Assembly: GCF_026898135.2 (NCBI RefSeq) | Contig: NZ_CP114035.2 | Coordinates: forward strand, 2,335,501 to 2,399,500 | DNA: 64,000 nt | Direction: 5' to 3' | Source of the DNA: Pseudomonas fortuita | Lineage (GTDB): Bacteria; Pseudomonadota; Gammaproteobacteria; Pseudomonadales; Pseudomonadaceae | Shown: positions 1-8,950 of the stretch, one piece after another | Position numbering within the stretch: the first letter of the stretch is position 1 | How the letters are laid out: each line of letters begins with the position of its first letter | The notes under the pieces: model-generated | Told to the model about the DNA's origin: nothing | What the model saw: only the letters and a program-made list of their open reading frames with translations | Databases searched by the model: none | Program-made: the position numbers and the translations under genes

Positions 1-2
1 TG

Positions 3-824
3 CTGCCACTGCTGGCCAGTGCGGTGTTGCTGTCATTCACCTGCGAACGACTCATCCCCTACAAGGCCGCCTGGAACCAGACACAAGGCGATGGCCGCCG
101 CGACCTTTGCCACGCACTGATCAACGAATGCCTGACGCTCTGCAGTGTGGCGGCCATCCCGCTGCTTGCCCACTGGCTGCCGGGAGCAGGGTTTTGGCCT
201 GATCAGTGGCCGTTGGCCTTGCAGTTGCTGCTGGCCATTGCGTTGGCCGACCTGGGCATCACCCTGGTGCATTACGCCAGCCACCGTAGCCCGCTGCTGT
301 GGCGGCTGCATGCGGTGCACCACAGTGTCACCCGCTTGTACGGCTTCAATGGGTTGATGAAACACCCTCTTCACCAGTTGCTCGAAACCTTGGGCGGCAC
401 CTTGCCGCTGCTACTGCTCGGCTTACCCGTGGATGTGGCAGCGTTGCTGGCATTCAGTGTGTCTGTCCAGCTGTTGTTACAGCACAGTAATGTGGACATG
501 CGCATCGGCGGCTTGCGCCATGTGTTTGCCTGGGCGCCGGTGCATCGCCTGCATCACCTGAAGTACGGCCGCACCGGCGACGTCAACTTTGCGCTGTTCT
601 TTCCGCTCTGGGACCGCCTGCTTGGCACGCTACTGTACTTGCCAGGCTATGCGCTGGCGGATGACGACATGGGCATCGGTGATCGGCCTGACTACCCGCA
701 GGCGTACCTGGCGCAATTGCGTGAGCCGTGGGTGAGCGGGGAGTTTCACCCACCTGCGCTATTGCCGGTCGGACTGCGCCAGGCTTTAGCCGAGCGTACG
801 GAGGCGCAAGTGACGCAAAACTGA
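3..824 (+). CDS. Sterol desaturase / fatty acid hydroxylase family protein (5' partial)
   Basis: Integral membrane di-iron hydroxylase family. The frame is open to the left edge, so the true start lies outside the window; the first in-frame start codon inside is a GTG at 24. Counting from that GTG, the His clusters expected for the di-iron site are present: HYASH (83-87), HAVHH (96-100) and HRLHH (174-178), with hydrophobic stretches before and between them. The family hydroxylates or desaturates lipid substrates at the membrane; the substrate here cannot be told. The 3' end overlaps the convergent AraC gene by 39 bases. Confidence 0.8.
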   Translation: MPLLASAVLLSFTCERLIPYKAAWNQTQGDGRRDLCHALINECLTLCSVAAIPLLAHWLPGAGFWPDQWPLALQLLLAIALADLGITLVHYASHRSPLLWRLHAVHHSVTRLYGFNGLMKHPLHQLLETLGGTLPLLLLGLPVDVAALLAFSVSVQLLLQHSNVDMRIGGLRHVFAWAPVHRLHHLKYGRTGDVNFALFFPLWDRLLGTLLYLPGYALADDDMGIGDRPDYPQAYLAQLREPWVSGEFHPPALLPVGLRQALAERTEAQVTQN

Positions 825-1472
825 CCCGGGGCTGAGGCCGAACTGGTGGCGAACGCTGCGGGTGAAATGCGCCGAGTCGGCAAACCCCGCCGCCAATGCC
901 GCTTCGGTCAGGCTGGCGCCGCCCAGCGCCCGTTGCAGGGCCACGCGCAAGCGCTGCCACAGCACCAGCCGGCGCACTGACAGTTTCAGTGAGCCGCTGA
1001 ACAGGCGTTCCAGCTGGCTGATCGACAGCGCTGCAGTGCTGGCCAGTTCCTGGGCCGGCAATGTCTTGTGGTCGAGTGCGCGAATTCGCTCGAGGGCTTT
1101 TTCCAGTCGCGGGTCGAGCGGGCGACGCGGCCAGCGCCCCAGGCTCTCAGCCAGAAGCTCTGCGCTGTTGCCGGCTTGCTCGCAGGCCTGGGCAAGGTCT
1201 GCCAGGTCGAACGCCAGCGGTTCGGCGAACAGGGTAAGGCAGGGTACGCCATGACTGAGGATGGCATGGGGTTGCCGCGACGCGATCAGCACCTGCGGGC
1301 CGCTGCAGATCTGCTCGCCCAGGCGCACCTCGACATCCGCACCGAGGCCGACAAGTATCTGATGCGCGTAGTGCACGTGGCTGTCGGTCCTGCCGAGCGT
1401 AGACCGCAGCAGGCAGTAATCGTCAGCCAACCAGATGTCGCCCTGCCAGCCCGGTGTTGCCTTGTCGTTCAT
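786..1472 (-). CDS. AraC-family transcriptional regulator
   Basis: About 228 residues: an N-terminal cupin-like sensor with an HVHYAHQ metal or ligand-type motif, then a C-terminal pair of helix-turn-helix units (SISQLERLFSG, then AALAAGFADSAHFTRSVRHQFGLSP), the hallmark of AraC/XylS DNA-binding domains. I chose the ATG at 1472 over an upstream in-frame start at 1532 because GAGGG lies just before it. It is convergent with the hydroxylase gene and divergent from the MHS transporter, so it may control that transporter; this is inference from position. Confidence 0.85.
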   Translation of the reverse strand: MNDKATPGWQGDIWLADDYCLLRSTLGRTDSHVHYAHQILVGLGADVEVRLGEQICSGPQVLIASRQPHAILSHGVPCLTLFAEPLAFDLADLAQACEQAGNSAELLAESLGRWPRRPLDPRLEKALERIRALDHKTLPAQELASTAALSISQLERLFSGSLKLSVRRLVLWQRLRVALQRALGGASLTEAALAAGFADSAHFTRSVRHQFGLSPGSVLRHLRLRTLG

Positions 1473-1679
1473 GCCGCCCTCTTGTGTAGCGCCAGGCGGG
1501 TGGATATCCCGGCAAAGCCGATTATGCTTCATTTACCTTGCTGCGATCCGAGGCGGCCCGCCTCGTCGTGCTTCGCGCAACCAAAGCAAGCCCTAGGGCC
1601 TGGGTGCGACGGTGAAAGGGATGTGACTCACTCCCTGTGAGGTGCTCCGGCCTGCATGACGACAAGACGGAGGCAACCC

Positions 1680-3353
1680 ATGGCGGTTATCGACAGCGCA
1701 TCCACGGGCAGTAGCGCGCCCCAACGCGGCATTACCAAGGAGGAGCGCAAGGTCATCTTCGCCTCGTCTCTGGGCACGGTGTTCGAATGGTACGACTTCT
1801 ACCTGTATGGTTCACTGGCCGCGATCATCGCCAAGCACTTCTTTGCCGGTGTCAATGAAACCACCTCGTTCATCTTCGCCTTGATGGCCTTTGCCGCCGG
1901 TTTTGCCGTACGGCCATTCGGGGCTATCGTGTTCGGTCGCCTGGGCGACATGATCGGGCGCAAGCACACCTTCCTCATCACCATTGTGATCATGGGCCTG
2001 TCCACGGCACTGGTGGGCCTGCTACCGAGCTACAGCGCGATCGGCGTGGCAGCGCCGATCATCCTCGTGACCTTGCGCTTGCTGCAGGGCCTGGCCCTCG
2101 GTGGCGAGTACGGCGGGGCGGCCACCTATGTGGCTGAACATGCGCCGAAGGGCCGACGCGGCTTCTTTACCGCCTGGATCCAGACCACCGCGACCTTGGG
2201 GCTGTTCCTGTCGCTGCTGGTCATCATGACCTGCCGCACGGTCATGGGTACCGAGGTGTTCGAGGCCTGGGGCTGGCGGGTACCGTTCCTGCTGTCGATC
2301 CTGCTGCTGGCAATCTCGGTGTACATCCGCATGCAGCTCAACGAGTCGCCGGTGTTCCTTAAGATGAAGGCCGAGGGCAAGGCATCCAAGGCACCGCTGA
2401 CCGAGTCGTTCGCCCGCTGGGACAACCTCAAGGTGGTGATCATGTCGCTGCTGGGCGGCACCGCCGGGCAGGCCGTGGTCTGGTACACCGGGCAGTTCTA
2501 TGCACTGTTCTTCCTGTTGCAGATGCTCAAGATCGAGCCGCAGACGGCCAACCTGCTGATTGCTGGCTCGTTGCTGATCGGCACGCCGTTCTTCATATTC
2601 TTCGGCAGCCTGTCCGACCGCATTGGCCGCAAGAAAATCATCATGGCCGGCTGCATCATCGCTGCGCTGACCTATTTCCCGATCTTCAAGGCGCTGACCG
2701 AGTACGGCAACCCGGACGTGTTCGTCGCCCAGGAGCAGAACCCGGTCGTGGTGGTGGCTGACCCTGGCCAGTGCGCGTTCCAGTTCGACCCGGTGGGCAA
2801 GGCCAAATTCACCAGCTCCTGCGACATTGCCAAGAGCCTGCTGGCCAAGCGCGCCATTCCTTACACCAACCAGGCGGCCGAACCTGGCAGCGTGGCGCAG
2901 ATTCGTATCGGTGAGCGGGTACTGCCAAGCTTTGAAGGCAGCAGCATGGCCGCAGCGGATTTCAAAGTGCAGAACGAGGCGTTTACCGCCACCTTGAGTG
3001 GTGCGTTGAAAGAAGCAGGCTACCCGGAAAAGGCCGACCCCGCGAAGATCCACTACCCGATGGTGCTGCTGTTGCTGACCATCCTGGTGATCTACGTGAC
3101 CATGGTCTACGGGCCAATCGCTGCCTGGCTGGTGGAGCTGTTCCCGGCGCGTATCCGCTACACCTCGATGTCGCTGCCTTATCACATCGGTAATGGCTGG
3201 TTCGGCGGCTTCTTGCCCACGGTTGCGTTTGCCATGGTGGCGGCTACCGGGGATATCTATTACGGCTTGTGGTACCCGATCGTGATCGCGGTAATGACGG
3301 CGGTGCTGGGGATACTGTTCCTGCCAGAGACCAAGGACCGGGATATCAACTGA
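1680..3353 (+). CDS. MFS transporter, metabolite:H+ symporter (MHS) family
   Basis: About 557 residues, inner-membrane symporter. The N-terminal FEWYDFYLYG motif and GRLGDMIGRK loop are typical of the MHS family (ShiA, KgtP and ProP relatives). It carries a hydrophilic insertion of about 110 residues in the C-terminal half (around residues 345-455), between FPIFKAL and the last helices, which makes it longer than the usual 430-450; this longer MHS subtype is common in Pseudomonas. The ATG at 1680 is preceded by GGAGG at good spacing, so it is preferred over the ATG at 1656. The substrate is unknown, probably an organic acid. A REP pair follows the stop. Confidence 0.85.
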   Translation: MAVIDSASTGSSAPQRGITKEERKVIFASSLGTVFEWYDFYLYGSLAAIIAKHFFAGVNETTSFIFALMAFAAGFAVRPFGAIVFGRLGDMIGRKHTFLITIVIMGLSTALVGLLPSYSAIGVAAPIILVTLRLLQGLALGGEYGGAATYVAEHAPKGRRGFFTAWIQTTATLGLFLSLLVIMTCRTVMGTEVFEAWGWRVPFLLSILLLAISVYIRMQLNESPVFLKMKAEGKASKAPLTESFARWDNLKVVIMSLLGGTAGQAVVWYTGQFYALFFLLQMLKIEPQTANLLIAGSLLIGTPFFIFFGSLSDRIGRKKIIMAGCIIAALTYFPIFKALTEYGNPDVFVAQEQNPVVVVADPGQCAFQFDPVGKAKFTSSCDIAKSLLAKRAIPYTNQAAEPGSVAQIRIGERVLPSFEGSSMAAADFKVQNEAFTATLSGALKEAGYPEKADPAKIHYPMVLLLLTILVIYVTMVYGPIAAWLVELFPARIRYTSMSLPYHIGNGWFGGFLPTVAFAMVAATGDIYYGLWYPIVIAVMTAVLGILFLPETKDRDIN

Positions 3354-3361
3354 TGGGGCAG

Positions 3362-3450
3362 CTGTGCCGGCCGCTTCGCGGGCAAGCCCGCTCTCACAGA
3401 CTGTGTTGTACATGTGGGAGCGGGTTTACCCGCGAAGCGGCCGGCACAGG
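3362..3450. repeat. REP pair (BIME) downstream of the MHS transporter
   Basis: Two inverted arms, each with the Pseudomonas REP core (GCGGGCAAGCCCGC-like and GCGGGTTTACCCGC-like) flanked by complementary CTGTGCCGGCCGCTT and AAGCGGCCGGCACAG ends. It sits between the transporter stop and the stop of the convergent downstream gene, so it may also act as a bidirectional terminator. Confidence 0.8.
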
Positions 3451-3457
3451 CAGTCAA

Positions 3458-4027
3458 TCAGTCGAAGTACCCTCGCAAGCCGAAGGTATACCCCGTATCC
3501 ACGTCAACTGGCTCACCCCGGCTCCAGCGCTTTTTCAACACGAATTCGAACGCCGGCTCGTACAGCCCGTCGCGCACCAGTGCCCCCGCCAGCACTTCCA
3601 CGTCATACCAGCCGTTGTCCAGCTCGATGATGGGCCGCCCCGGCACTTGGTAGCGGGCAATCAGGTCACCCAGGGTCTTGGGCGTGAAGTGCTGCAGGAT
3701 GCGCCAGGTGTACAGCATCAGCGCCCCATGCTCCACGCGCAGCACATAGCCATTGCGCCGGTGCTTGAGCCGGCTGCCGGCTTCGCGCAGGGCCGGGGTA
3801 TGGCCATCGAGCGTGAACAGGATGCGGTAAGGCAGGTTGTCGACCCCGGCCAGCGGCAGCACGATGCCTTCGCGCACCGCCTTGTCGCCGCTGTCGTCAT
3901 GGGTGAAGGCGTAGGCCAGGTCATCTGCAAGCTCATGCTCTTGCTTGAAGCGCTCGAGCAGCTGGATATCGCCAAGCAGAAAGTAATCGACCAGGTCATT
4001 GAGTACTTCGCTGAATTCGTGGCGCAT
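3458..4027 (-). CDS. Conserved hypothetical protein, family not recognised
   Basis: 189 residues, soluble, no signal peptide or membrane segment. The ATG at 4027 has AAGGA upstream. The protein is acidic at the N-terminus (a region rich in DD/E around residues 30-48) and mixed alpha/beta in appearance, with no catalytic motif I can name. Codon usage matches its neighbours and the gene is compact, so it is very likely real. It is followed in the opposite orientation by the MHS transporter and preceded on the same strand by a VOC gene 30 bases away, so the two could be cotranscribed. Confidence 0.7.
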   Translation of the reverse strand: MRHEFSEVLNDLVDYFLLGDIQLLERFKQEHELADDLAYAFTHDDSGDKAVREGIVLPLAGVDNLPYRILFTLDGHTPALREAGSRLKHRRNGYVLRVEHGALMLYTWRILQHFTPKTLGDLIARYQVPGRPIIELDNGWYDVEVLAGALVRDGLYEPAFEFVLKKRWSRGEPVDVDTGYTFGLRGYFD

Positions 4028-4057
4028 CTGTTTTCCTTATTGGTGCGCGTTGGGGTG

Positions 4058-4444
4058 TCAGTGTTTCTGGGCGATCTGGATCAGGTTGCCACAGGTGTCA
4101 TCGAATACGGCCACGGTGACGGGGCCCATGTCGGTGGGCGGCCGGGTGAACTGCACGCCCGCTGCACACAGCCGTGTGTATTCGGCCTGGATATCACGTA
4201 CGCCAAACGAAGTGGCGGGGATCCCGTCCTGCTTTAAGGCGGCCTTGTACACCTTGGCCGCCGGGTGCGCGTCGGGCTCGAGCAGCAGTTCGACGCCACT
4301 GGGATCGTTGGGGGAGGTCAGGGTCAGCCAGCGGTGCCGGCCCATGGGAATGTCATGTCTGGGCTCGAAACCGAGTACGTAGTGGTAGAAGGCCAGGGCC
4401 TTGGCCTGGTCGTCGACGAGAATGCTGGTGACCACGATCTTCAT
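4058..4444 (-). CDS. VOC (glyoxalase/bleomycin resistance) superfamily protein
   Basis: 128 residues covering a single vicinal-oxygen-chelate unit of paired beta-alpha-beta-beta-beta modules: KIVVTSILVDDQAKALAFY at the start, LGFEPRHDIPMG, HRWLTL and a terminal DTCGNLIQIAQ strand. Members of this type are lyases, dioxygenases or resistance proteins and often act as dimers. The start at 4444 has only a weak ribosome site. It lies upstream of the unknown 189-residue gene on the same strand. Substrate unknown. Confidence 0.8.
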   Translation of the reverse strand: MKIVVTSILVDDQAKALAFYHYVLGFEPRHDIPMGRHRWLTLTSPNDPSGVELLLEPDAHPAAKVYKAALKQDGIPATSFGVRDIQAEYTRLCAAGVQFTRPPTDMGPVTVAVFDDTCGNLIQIAQKH

Positions 4445-4607
4445 AAGCGCACACCGTTTACCTGGGGCCGATGACTATCAGTAAAGACGTTAGGGCGTTT
4501 TTGACCAGTGGCTGCATTGCCTGTGGGGCTTTTTTCCCGCTGCGTGGCAGTGGATGCGCGACCTATCGTTGGCCTGGCCTTACCTAACCCACCAAGGAGT
4601 GCAATGC

Positions 4608-4793
4608 GTGCAAGATGAACCGATGAAAGACCTGCCAGACACCCGTGATGAGGATCAGGCGGATGCCGCCAAGCCGTCTGCAACGCTGTCCCGGCGCAAG
4701 CGTAGCGTGGCCCCGGTTTGCGCAATGGGCTGTGAGTCGGGGTACAAGCAGATTGGGGAGGACTGCGTTCCGGAGAACCCGGAATTCGAGTGA
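4608..4793 (+). CDS. Small hypothetical protein
   Basis: About 61 residues from a GTG at 4608, which has AGGAG about 9 bases upstream; an internal ATG at 4623 is the other possible start. The product is very hydrophilic and acidic at first, then has a basic LSRRKRS stretch and a C-terminal half with three cysteines (CAMGCESG and EDCVPEN). No family recognised. Evidence that it is a gene is the ribosome site and the non-random composition only. The palindrome GGGCCG...CGGCCC near 4800-4819 follows the stop. Confidence 0.45.
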   Translation: MQDEPMKDLPDTRDEDQADAAKPSATLSRRKRSVAPVCAMGCESGYKQIGEDCVPENPEFE

Positions 4794-4943
4794 AGCAACG
4801 GGCCGGGGCAACTCGGCCCATACAAAAAACCTGTGCAAGGCATAGGTAAATCCTTCCGCTCTCAGCACCCACTCGCCGCTGGTCAGGGGTAAAGTGTCAG
4901 GCATGATCCCAGTCTGCCCAGACCAGCGTCAGAGAGGTACCCT

Positions 4944-5849
4944 GTGGCTGCCTATACCTTGCGACAACTGAAGTACTTCGTCACCACCGTGGAGGCCGGC
5001 AGCGTGGCTGAGGCCTCGCGCCAGCTGTACATTGCCCAGCCGTCCATTTCCACGGCCATCAAGAGCCTGGAAGAAAGCTTTGGTGTGCAGTTGTTCATCC
5101 GCCACCACGCCCAAGGCGTATCACTGACGCCCAGCGGCAAGCGCTTCTACGCCAAGACCCGGTCGCTGCTGCAGATGGCCCATGAATTCGAGCAGAACGC
5201 CCTGGCCGACAACGACACCGTGGCGGGGCAGATCGACATTGGCTGTTTCGAAACCGTCGCACCGCTGTATCTGCCGCGGCTGATCGCCGGCTTTCGCCAG
5301 CGTTACCCCGGCGTGGATATCCGCCTGCGCGACGGCGAGCAGCAGGAGCTGATCCAGGGCTTGACCGCCGGCACGTTCGATCTGGCGTTTCTTTATGATC
5401 ATGACCTGGACGGCACCATCGAAGCCGAGCCGTTGATGCCGCCGCAAAAGCCCTACGTGCTGCTGCCGGAAAACCACCGCTTTGCCGGCCAGGCCCACGT
5501 GTCGCTCCGCGACCTGTGCCCGGAGCCGATGATCCTGCTGGACGTGGCCCCCAGCCGCACCTACTTCGTCAGCCTGTTCAACGAGATGGGCCTGACGCCG
5601 AACATCGTCTTCAGCTCGCCGTCGATCGAGATGGTGCGTGGCATGGTCGGGCAGGGCTTCGGTTTTTCGCTGCTGGTGACCCGGCCGCATTCGGAATTCA
5701 CCTACGACGGCCAGCGTCTGGCCATCCTGGATATCGCCGAGCCGGTGGCGTTGTCGGGGCTGGCGGCGGCGTGGTTGAAGCGGGTGCAACTGACCAAGCC
5801 TGCACAGTTGTTTGTGGAGTTTTGCCGGGAAGAACTGGCGAAGTTCTGA
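4944..5849 (+). CDS. LysR-family transcriptional regulator
   Basis: 301 residues, GTG start with GAGAGGT upstream. The N-terminal winged helix-turn-helix is clear (RQLKYFVTTVEAGSVAEASRQL, then AQPSISTAIKSLEESFGVQLF), followed by an effector domain starting near QIDIGCFETVAPLYLP. It matches the full family length. The genes downstream are a broken pqi remnant, so its original target may be gone, or it may act on genes outside this spot. Confidence 0.9.
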   Translation: MAAYTLRQLKYFVTTVEAGSVAEASRQLYIAQPSISTAIKSLEESFGVQLFIRHHAQGVSLTPSGKRFYAKTRSLLQMAHEFEQNALADNDTVAGQIDIGCFETVAPLYLPRLIAGFRQRYPGVDIRLRDGEQQELIQGLTAGTFDLAFLYDHDLDGTIEAEPLMPPQKPYVLLPENHRFAGQAHVSLRDLCPEPMILLDVAPSRTYFVSLFNEMGLTPNIVFSSPSIEMVRGMVGQGFGFSLLVTRPHSEFTYDGQRLAILDIAEPVALSGLAAAWLKRVQLTKPAQLFVEFCREELAKF

Positions 5850-5856
5850 GGCGGGC

Positions 5857-6062
5857 ATGCCGTGCGGCACGCACTAGCAGCGCCAGGATCTGATCATCTG
5901 TGAGTACTGCGACACGGTGTACCAGCGTGCGCCACTGCTCAAGCACGAGCGCGCCCTTTGCCGGCGATCCCCGGTATCGGCCTGCTGGCCTTGGCCGCGT
6001 TGAGCATGCTGATCATCCATATCGCCGGCAAGGATATTCGCGACTTGTGGGTGCAGGTATGA
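5857..6062 (+). pseudogene. pqiA: Remnant of pqiA-like gene (first copy), nonsense codon plus internal deletion
   Basis: In frame from ATG 5857 there is a TAG at 5875, followed by a good PqiA zinc-finger start (LIICEYCDTVYQR, then LLKHERALC). Coding similarity stops near 5950 and resumes, in another frame, with what looks like the PqiA C-terminus (GIGLLALAAL...IRDLWVQV), whose TGA at 6060 overlaps the next ATG at 6059. About 150 residues of membrane domain are missing. PqiA proteins are inner-membrane partners of MCE-type lipid transporters. The assignment of the C-terminal piece is by resemblance and less certain. Confidence 0.7.
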
Positions 6063-6385
6063 ATGACCCGGCCAACGCCGACGAGCTGGGCCTGTGCCTG
6101 TGCCATGGCTGCGGCCAGGCCTGTGAGCTGAGTAGCGGCGCTCACAGATGCACCCGCTGCGGTGCAGCCATCCACCGACGCAAGGCCAATGCCATCACTC
6201 GGGGCTGGGCGTTTCTGCTGGCGGCGTTGGTGTTCTATATCCCTGCCAACCTACTGCCGGTGATACACACCCAAATGCTTGGCAGTGGCAGTGAAAGCAC
6301 CATTGGTGGTGGCGTGCTGGAGTTCTGGGAGGCCGGCGCCTGGGACATCGCGCTGATGATCTTCATTGCCAGCTGGGTGGGCCAG
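6059..6385 (+). pseudogene. pqiA: Remnant of pqiA-like gene (second copy), 3' truncated
   Basis: Starts with an ATG that overlaps the previous stop (ATGA). The first 105 or so residues read well as a PqiA domain: a zinc ribbon with CHGCGQ and CTRCGAAIHRR, then the first membrane helices with FYIPANLLPVI and WDIALMIFIASW. From about 6375 the frame runs into unrelated codons because of a deletion that joins it to the end of a pqiC gene. An intact copy would encode about 200 residues. Confidence 0.75.
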
Positions 6386-6639
6386 CGGGTGGCGGCACTG
6401 CGGCACTGCGGGTGGACGTACAGCGCTTCGATACGGTGCCGGGGCGCTATGCCTCGCTGGACGCTGTGTGGCGGCTGAAGCGGGTAGGGCAGGCTGAGCT
6501 GACCTGCCGCACCTCGGTGCAGACGGTGGCTGACAACAGCATCACCAGCCTGGTGAATGCGCATCAGGCCAACCTGCGCAAGCTGGCCGAGGCGGTGCGG
6601 GGCAGTGCCGGTCGGGGTAGCTGCTTGCAAGCTGGCTGA
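6380..6639 (+). pseudogene. pqiC: Remnant of pqiC-like lipoprotein gene (C-terminus only)
   Basis: The frame ending at 6639 reads VDVQRFDTVPGRYASLDAVW and then a stretch with CRTSVQTVADNSITSLVNAHQ, the C-terminal pattern of ABC-type transport auxiliary lipoproteins (PqiC/YmbA, DUF330). The signal peptide, lipobox and first half are missing. The middle gene of such operons, pqiB (MCE protein), is gone entirely. The junction with the pqiA remnant is near 6375-6390. Confidence 0.7.
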
Positions 6640-6649
6640 AGGCCTGTCG

Positions 6650-8164
6650 TCAACCCTGCGTCGCTTTGCGTAGCGGCACCTCACGCAGCAGCCAGGACAG
6701 TGCGAAAGCCACGCTGGTGATCGCTGCGGCCAGCAGGAACACGCCATGCATCGCCCCGGAAAATGCCTGCAGGTAGCTGTGCTGCAGGGCGGCGGGCAGG
6801 GCATGCACGGCAGTTGGCGAAAGGCTTGCGGCTCCCCCGGCACTGGCGGCGAAGTCACTGCCCAGGCCACCCAGCAAGGCATGCGAGAACAGGGCGCCGA
6901 ACAACGACACGCCAATGGCGCCGCCAATCGAGCGGAACAAGGTGGCCCCTGAGGTCGCCACGCCCATGTGGCGCAACTCGACGCTGTTCTGCACGGCCAG
7001 GATCAGCACCTGCATGACCATCCCCAGGCCGGCACCCAGCAAGCCCATGTACAGGTTCATCAGCGCCATGGGGGTATCCAGCTCCAGCCGGCTGAGCAGG
7101 CCCAGGGCAATGGCTTGCAGCAACGTGCCGAGGATCGGGAACACCCGGTAACGCCCCCAGCGGCTGATCAGCCGCCCGGTAATCGCCGACACCACCAGCA
7201 GGCCACCCATCAGCGGCAGCATCTGCAGCCCGGCGCTGGTGGGCGTGGCGTCCTTGACTACCTGCATGTACAGCGGCAGGAAGGTGACCGCGCCGAACAG
7301 CGACACCCCGACGATGAAACCTATCAGCCCGGCAAGCACGAAGGTACGGTGACGGAACAGGTGCAGCGGCATGATGGGCTCGGCGGCGCGGCGTTGTTCC
7401 AGGACGAAGCCGACCAGGCCGATCAGGGCGAACAACGAAAGGCAAAGCATGTCCAGCGACTGCCACGCCAGCAAGCTGCCGCCCAGGCTGGTGATGAGTA
7501 CAAGGGCCGCCAATGCCACGGTAAGAAAGAACGCGCCGATGTAGTCCACCGTATGCCGTACCAGGGCCACGTGCGGGCGGAAAACACTGCCGATAACCAG
7601 CAGCGCCAGCAGGCCCAGGGGCAGGTTGATGTAGAAGATCCAGTGCCACGACAGTTGCTCGACCAGAAAACCGCCGATCAGCGGCCCTACCACGGTGGCC
7701 AGGCCGAACACGCCACCGAACAGGCCCTGGTAGCGGCCACGTTCGGCAGGCGGGATGACATCACCGATGGCGGCCATCGCCACCACCATCAAGCCGCCGC
7801 CACCCAGCCCTTGCAGGGTACGGAAGACGATCAGCTGGGCCATGTCCTGTGCTGCGCCACACAAGGCCGAGCCCAGCAGGAACAGCACGATGGCCACCTG
7901 CAGCACGCGCTTGCGGCCGAACTGGTCACCGAACTTGCCATACAGCGGCACCACTACCGTGGAGGCCAGCAGGTAGGCGGTGACCACCCACGACAGCCAG
8001 CGCAGCCCACCGAGGTCGCTGACGATGGTTGGCAGTGCGGTCGAGACGATGGTCTGGTCGAGGGCGGCCAGGAACATCACCAGCATGAGCGCTGCCAGCA
8101 GCAGTGGAATGGAGGTTTGCGCGTCCGTTGCGGCGGGGGAGGTATCATTGGATACAGGTTGCAC
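6650..8164 (-). CDS. MFS drug-efflux transporter, DHA2 (EmrB/QacA, 14-helix) family
   Basis: About 504 residues from a GTG at 8164, which has GAGGTA seven bases upstream and starts only 10 bases after the TetR stop. It shows LDQTIVSTALPTI (motif D1 of DHA2), GKFGDQFGRKR (motif A) and the motif C-type region near GGVFGLATVVGPLIGG, with 14 predicted helices. These proton antiporters export drugs and other hydrophobic compounds. Cotranscription with the upstream TetR gene points to a self-regulated efflux pair. Confidence 0.88.
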   Translation of the reverse strand: MQPVSNDTSPAATDAQTSIPLLLAALMLVMFLAALDQTIVSTALPTIVSDLGGLRWLSWVVTAYLLASTVVVPLYGKFGDQFGRKRVLQVAIVLFLLGSALCGAAQDMAQLIVFRTLQGLGGGGLMVVAMAAIGDVIPPAERGRYQGLFGGVFGLATVVGPLIGGFLVEQLSWHWIFYINLPLGLLALLVIGSVFRPHVALVRHTVDYIGAFFLTVALAALVLITSLGGSLLAWQSLDMLCLSLFALIGLVGFVLEQRRAAEPIMPLHLFRHRTFVLAGLIGFIVGVSLFGAVTFLPLYMQVVKDATPTSAGLQMLPLMGGLLVVSAITGRLISRWGRYRVFPILGTLLQAIALGLLSRLELDTPMALMNLYMGLLGAGLGMVMQVLILAVQNSVELRHMGVATSGATLFRSIGGAIGVSLFGALFSHALLGGLGSDFAASAGGAASLSPTAVHALPAALQHSYLQAFSGAMHGVFLLAAAITSVAFALSWLLREVPLRKATQG

Positions 8165-8174
8165 GGTGCTTACC

Positions 8175-8843
8175 TCAGCTGGGTGTGGCGTTGGCCTGGG
8201 CATGCTGCTGGCCAGCGTCCTGCAGGCCTGCAAGGGCAAAGCGGTAAAGCTGCACAGCAACGGCCTCGCTGGGCATCTGCAGAATTTCGTGCAGCGCCCC
8301 GGAGCCGCCGCGCGGGCCGATCAGCAGCATTGCCCACGGCGCTGTGACGCACAGGATGCAGCGGGTCAGGGCCGGTTCGTCGACGGGGATGGTGCTGACC
8401 TCGCTGAACAGCCCCTTGAGCAGTGACAGGCGCAGGGGGGCGGCCGCCTGCAGATGCGCCTGGCCATGAGGGCTGGGGGCGAGGATTTCTGCGGCCAGTA
8501 CCCGCAAGTGCCAGTTGTCCCGGGCCTGTGTGGCCTTGTAGACCACCAGTTCCACCAGCACGCGCAGCTTTTCGGCCGGTGTCTGGCTGCCTTGGGTGAT
8601 GCGTTGCAGGTCGCTGAGGTCGAGGAAGCGTTGGCGGGCCTCGTCGAGCACGGCCAGGTACAGGCCATTGCGGCTGCCAAAATGGTAATTGATCGACGCC
8701 AGGTCGACCTCGGCCTTGGCCGCGACGGCCTTGTTGCTGGTTTCGGCGTAACCCAGTGCGGCGAACAGTTCGCCGGCGGCTTCGAGGATGCGCGTACGGG
8801 TGACGGCGCCGTCCTTGCGGGGTTCGCGGGGGGCTGCGGACAT
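8175..8843 (-). CDS. TetR-family transcriptional repressor of the efflux gene
   Basis: 222 residues. The N-terminal helix-turn-helix is typical (RTRILEAAGELFAALGYAETSNKAVAAKAEVDLASINYHFGSR), followed by a C-terminal ligand domain. It is the first gene of a two-gene unit with the DHA2 transporter and likely represses its own operon from the AT-rich dyads just upstream (8891-8920). The inducer is unknown. Confidence 0.88.
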   Translation of the reverse strand: MSAAPREPRKDGAVTRTRILEAAGELFAALGYAETSNKAVAAKAEVDLASINYHFGSRNGLYLAVLDEARQRFLDLSDLQRITQGSQTPAEKLRVLVELVVYKATQARDNWHLRVLAAEILAPSPHGQAHLQAAAPLRLSLLKGLFSEVSTIPVDEPALTRCILCVTAPWAMLLIGPRGGSGALHEILQMPSEAVAVQLYRFALAGLQDAGQQHAQANATPS

Positions 8844-8890
8844 GGTGGGTACTCTGCAAACCAGGAATGTGGGCAGAGCGTGGCTGAGAC

Positions 8891-8920
8891 TTAATCTAAA
8901 ATCAATTTAAATTTAATTTA
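8891..8920 (-). promoter_or_regulatory. AT-rich palindromes, candidate TetR operator/promoter
   Basis: An unusually AT-rich stretch in a GC-rich region, about 50-70 bases upstream of the TetR start. It holds overlapping perfect palindromes AATTTAAATT (8904-8913) and TTAAATTTAA (8907-8916). It probably serves as promoter and autoregulatory operator; not proven. Confidence 0.5.
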
Positions 8921-8950
8921 TACGGCAAACGGCCTATCGCGATTCTTGTT

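Noticed and set aside
2022..3413. 463-codon minus-strand frame opposite the MHS transporter
   Set aside because: Antisense shadow; no ribosome site, Gln/His/Arg-rich composition, no recognisable domain.
6968..8347. 459-codon plus-strand frame opposite the DHA2 transporter and TetR genes
   Set aside because: Shadow of two genes; the composition is typical of antisense to membrane-protein codons.
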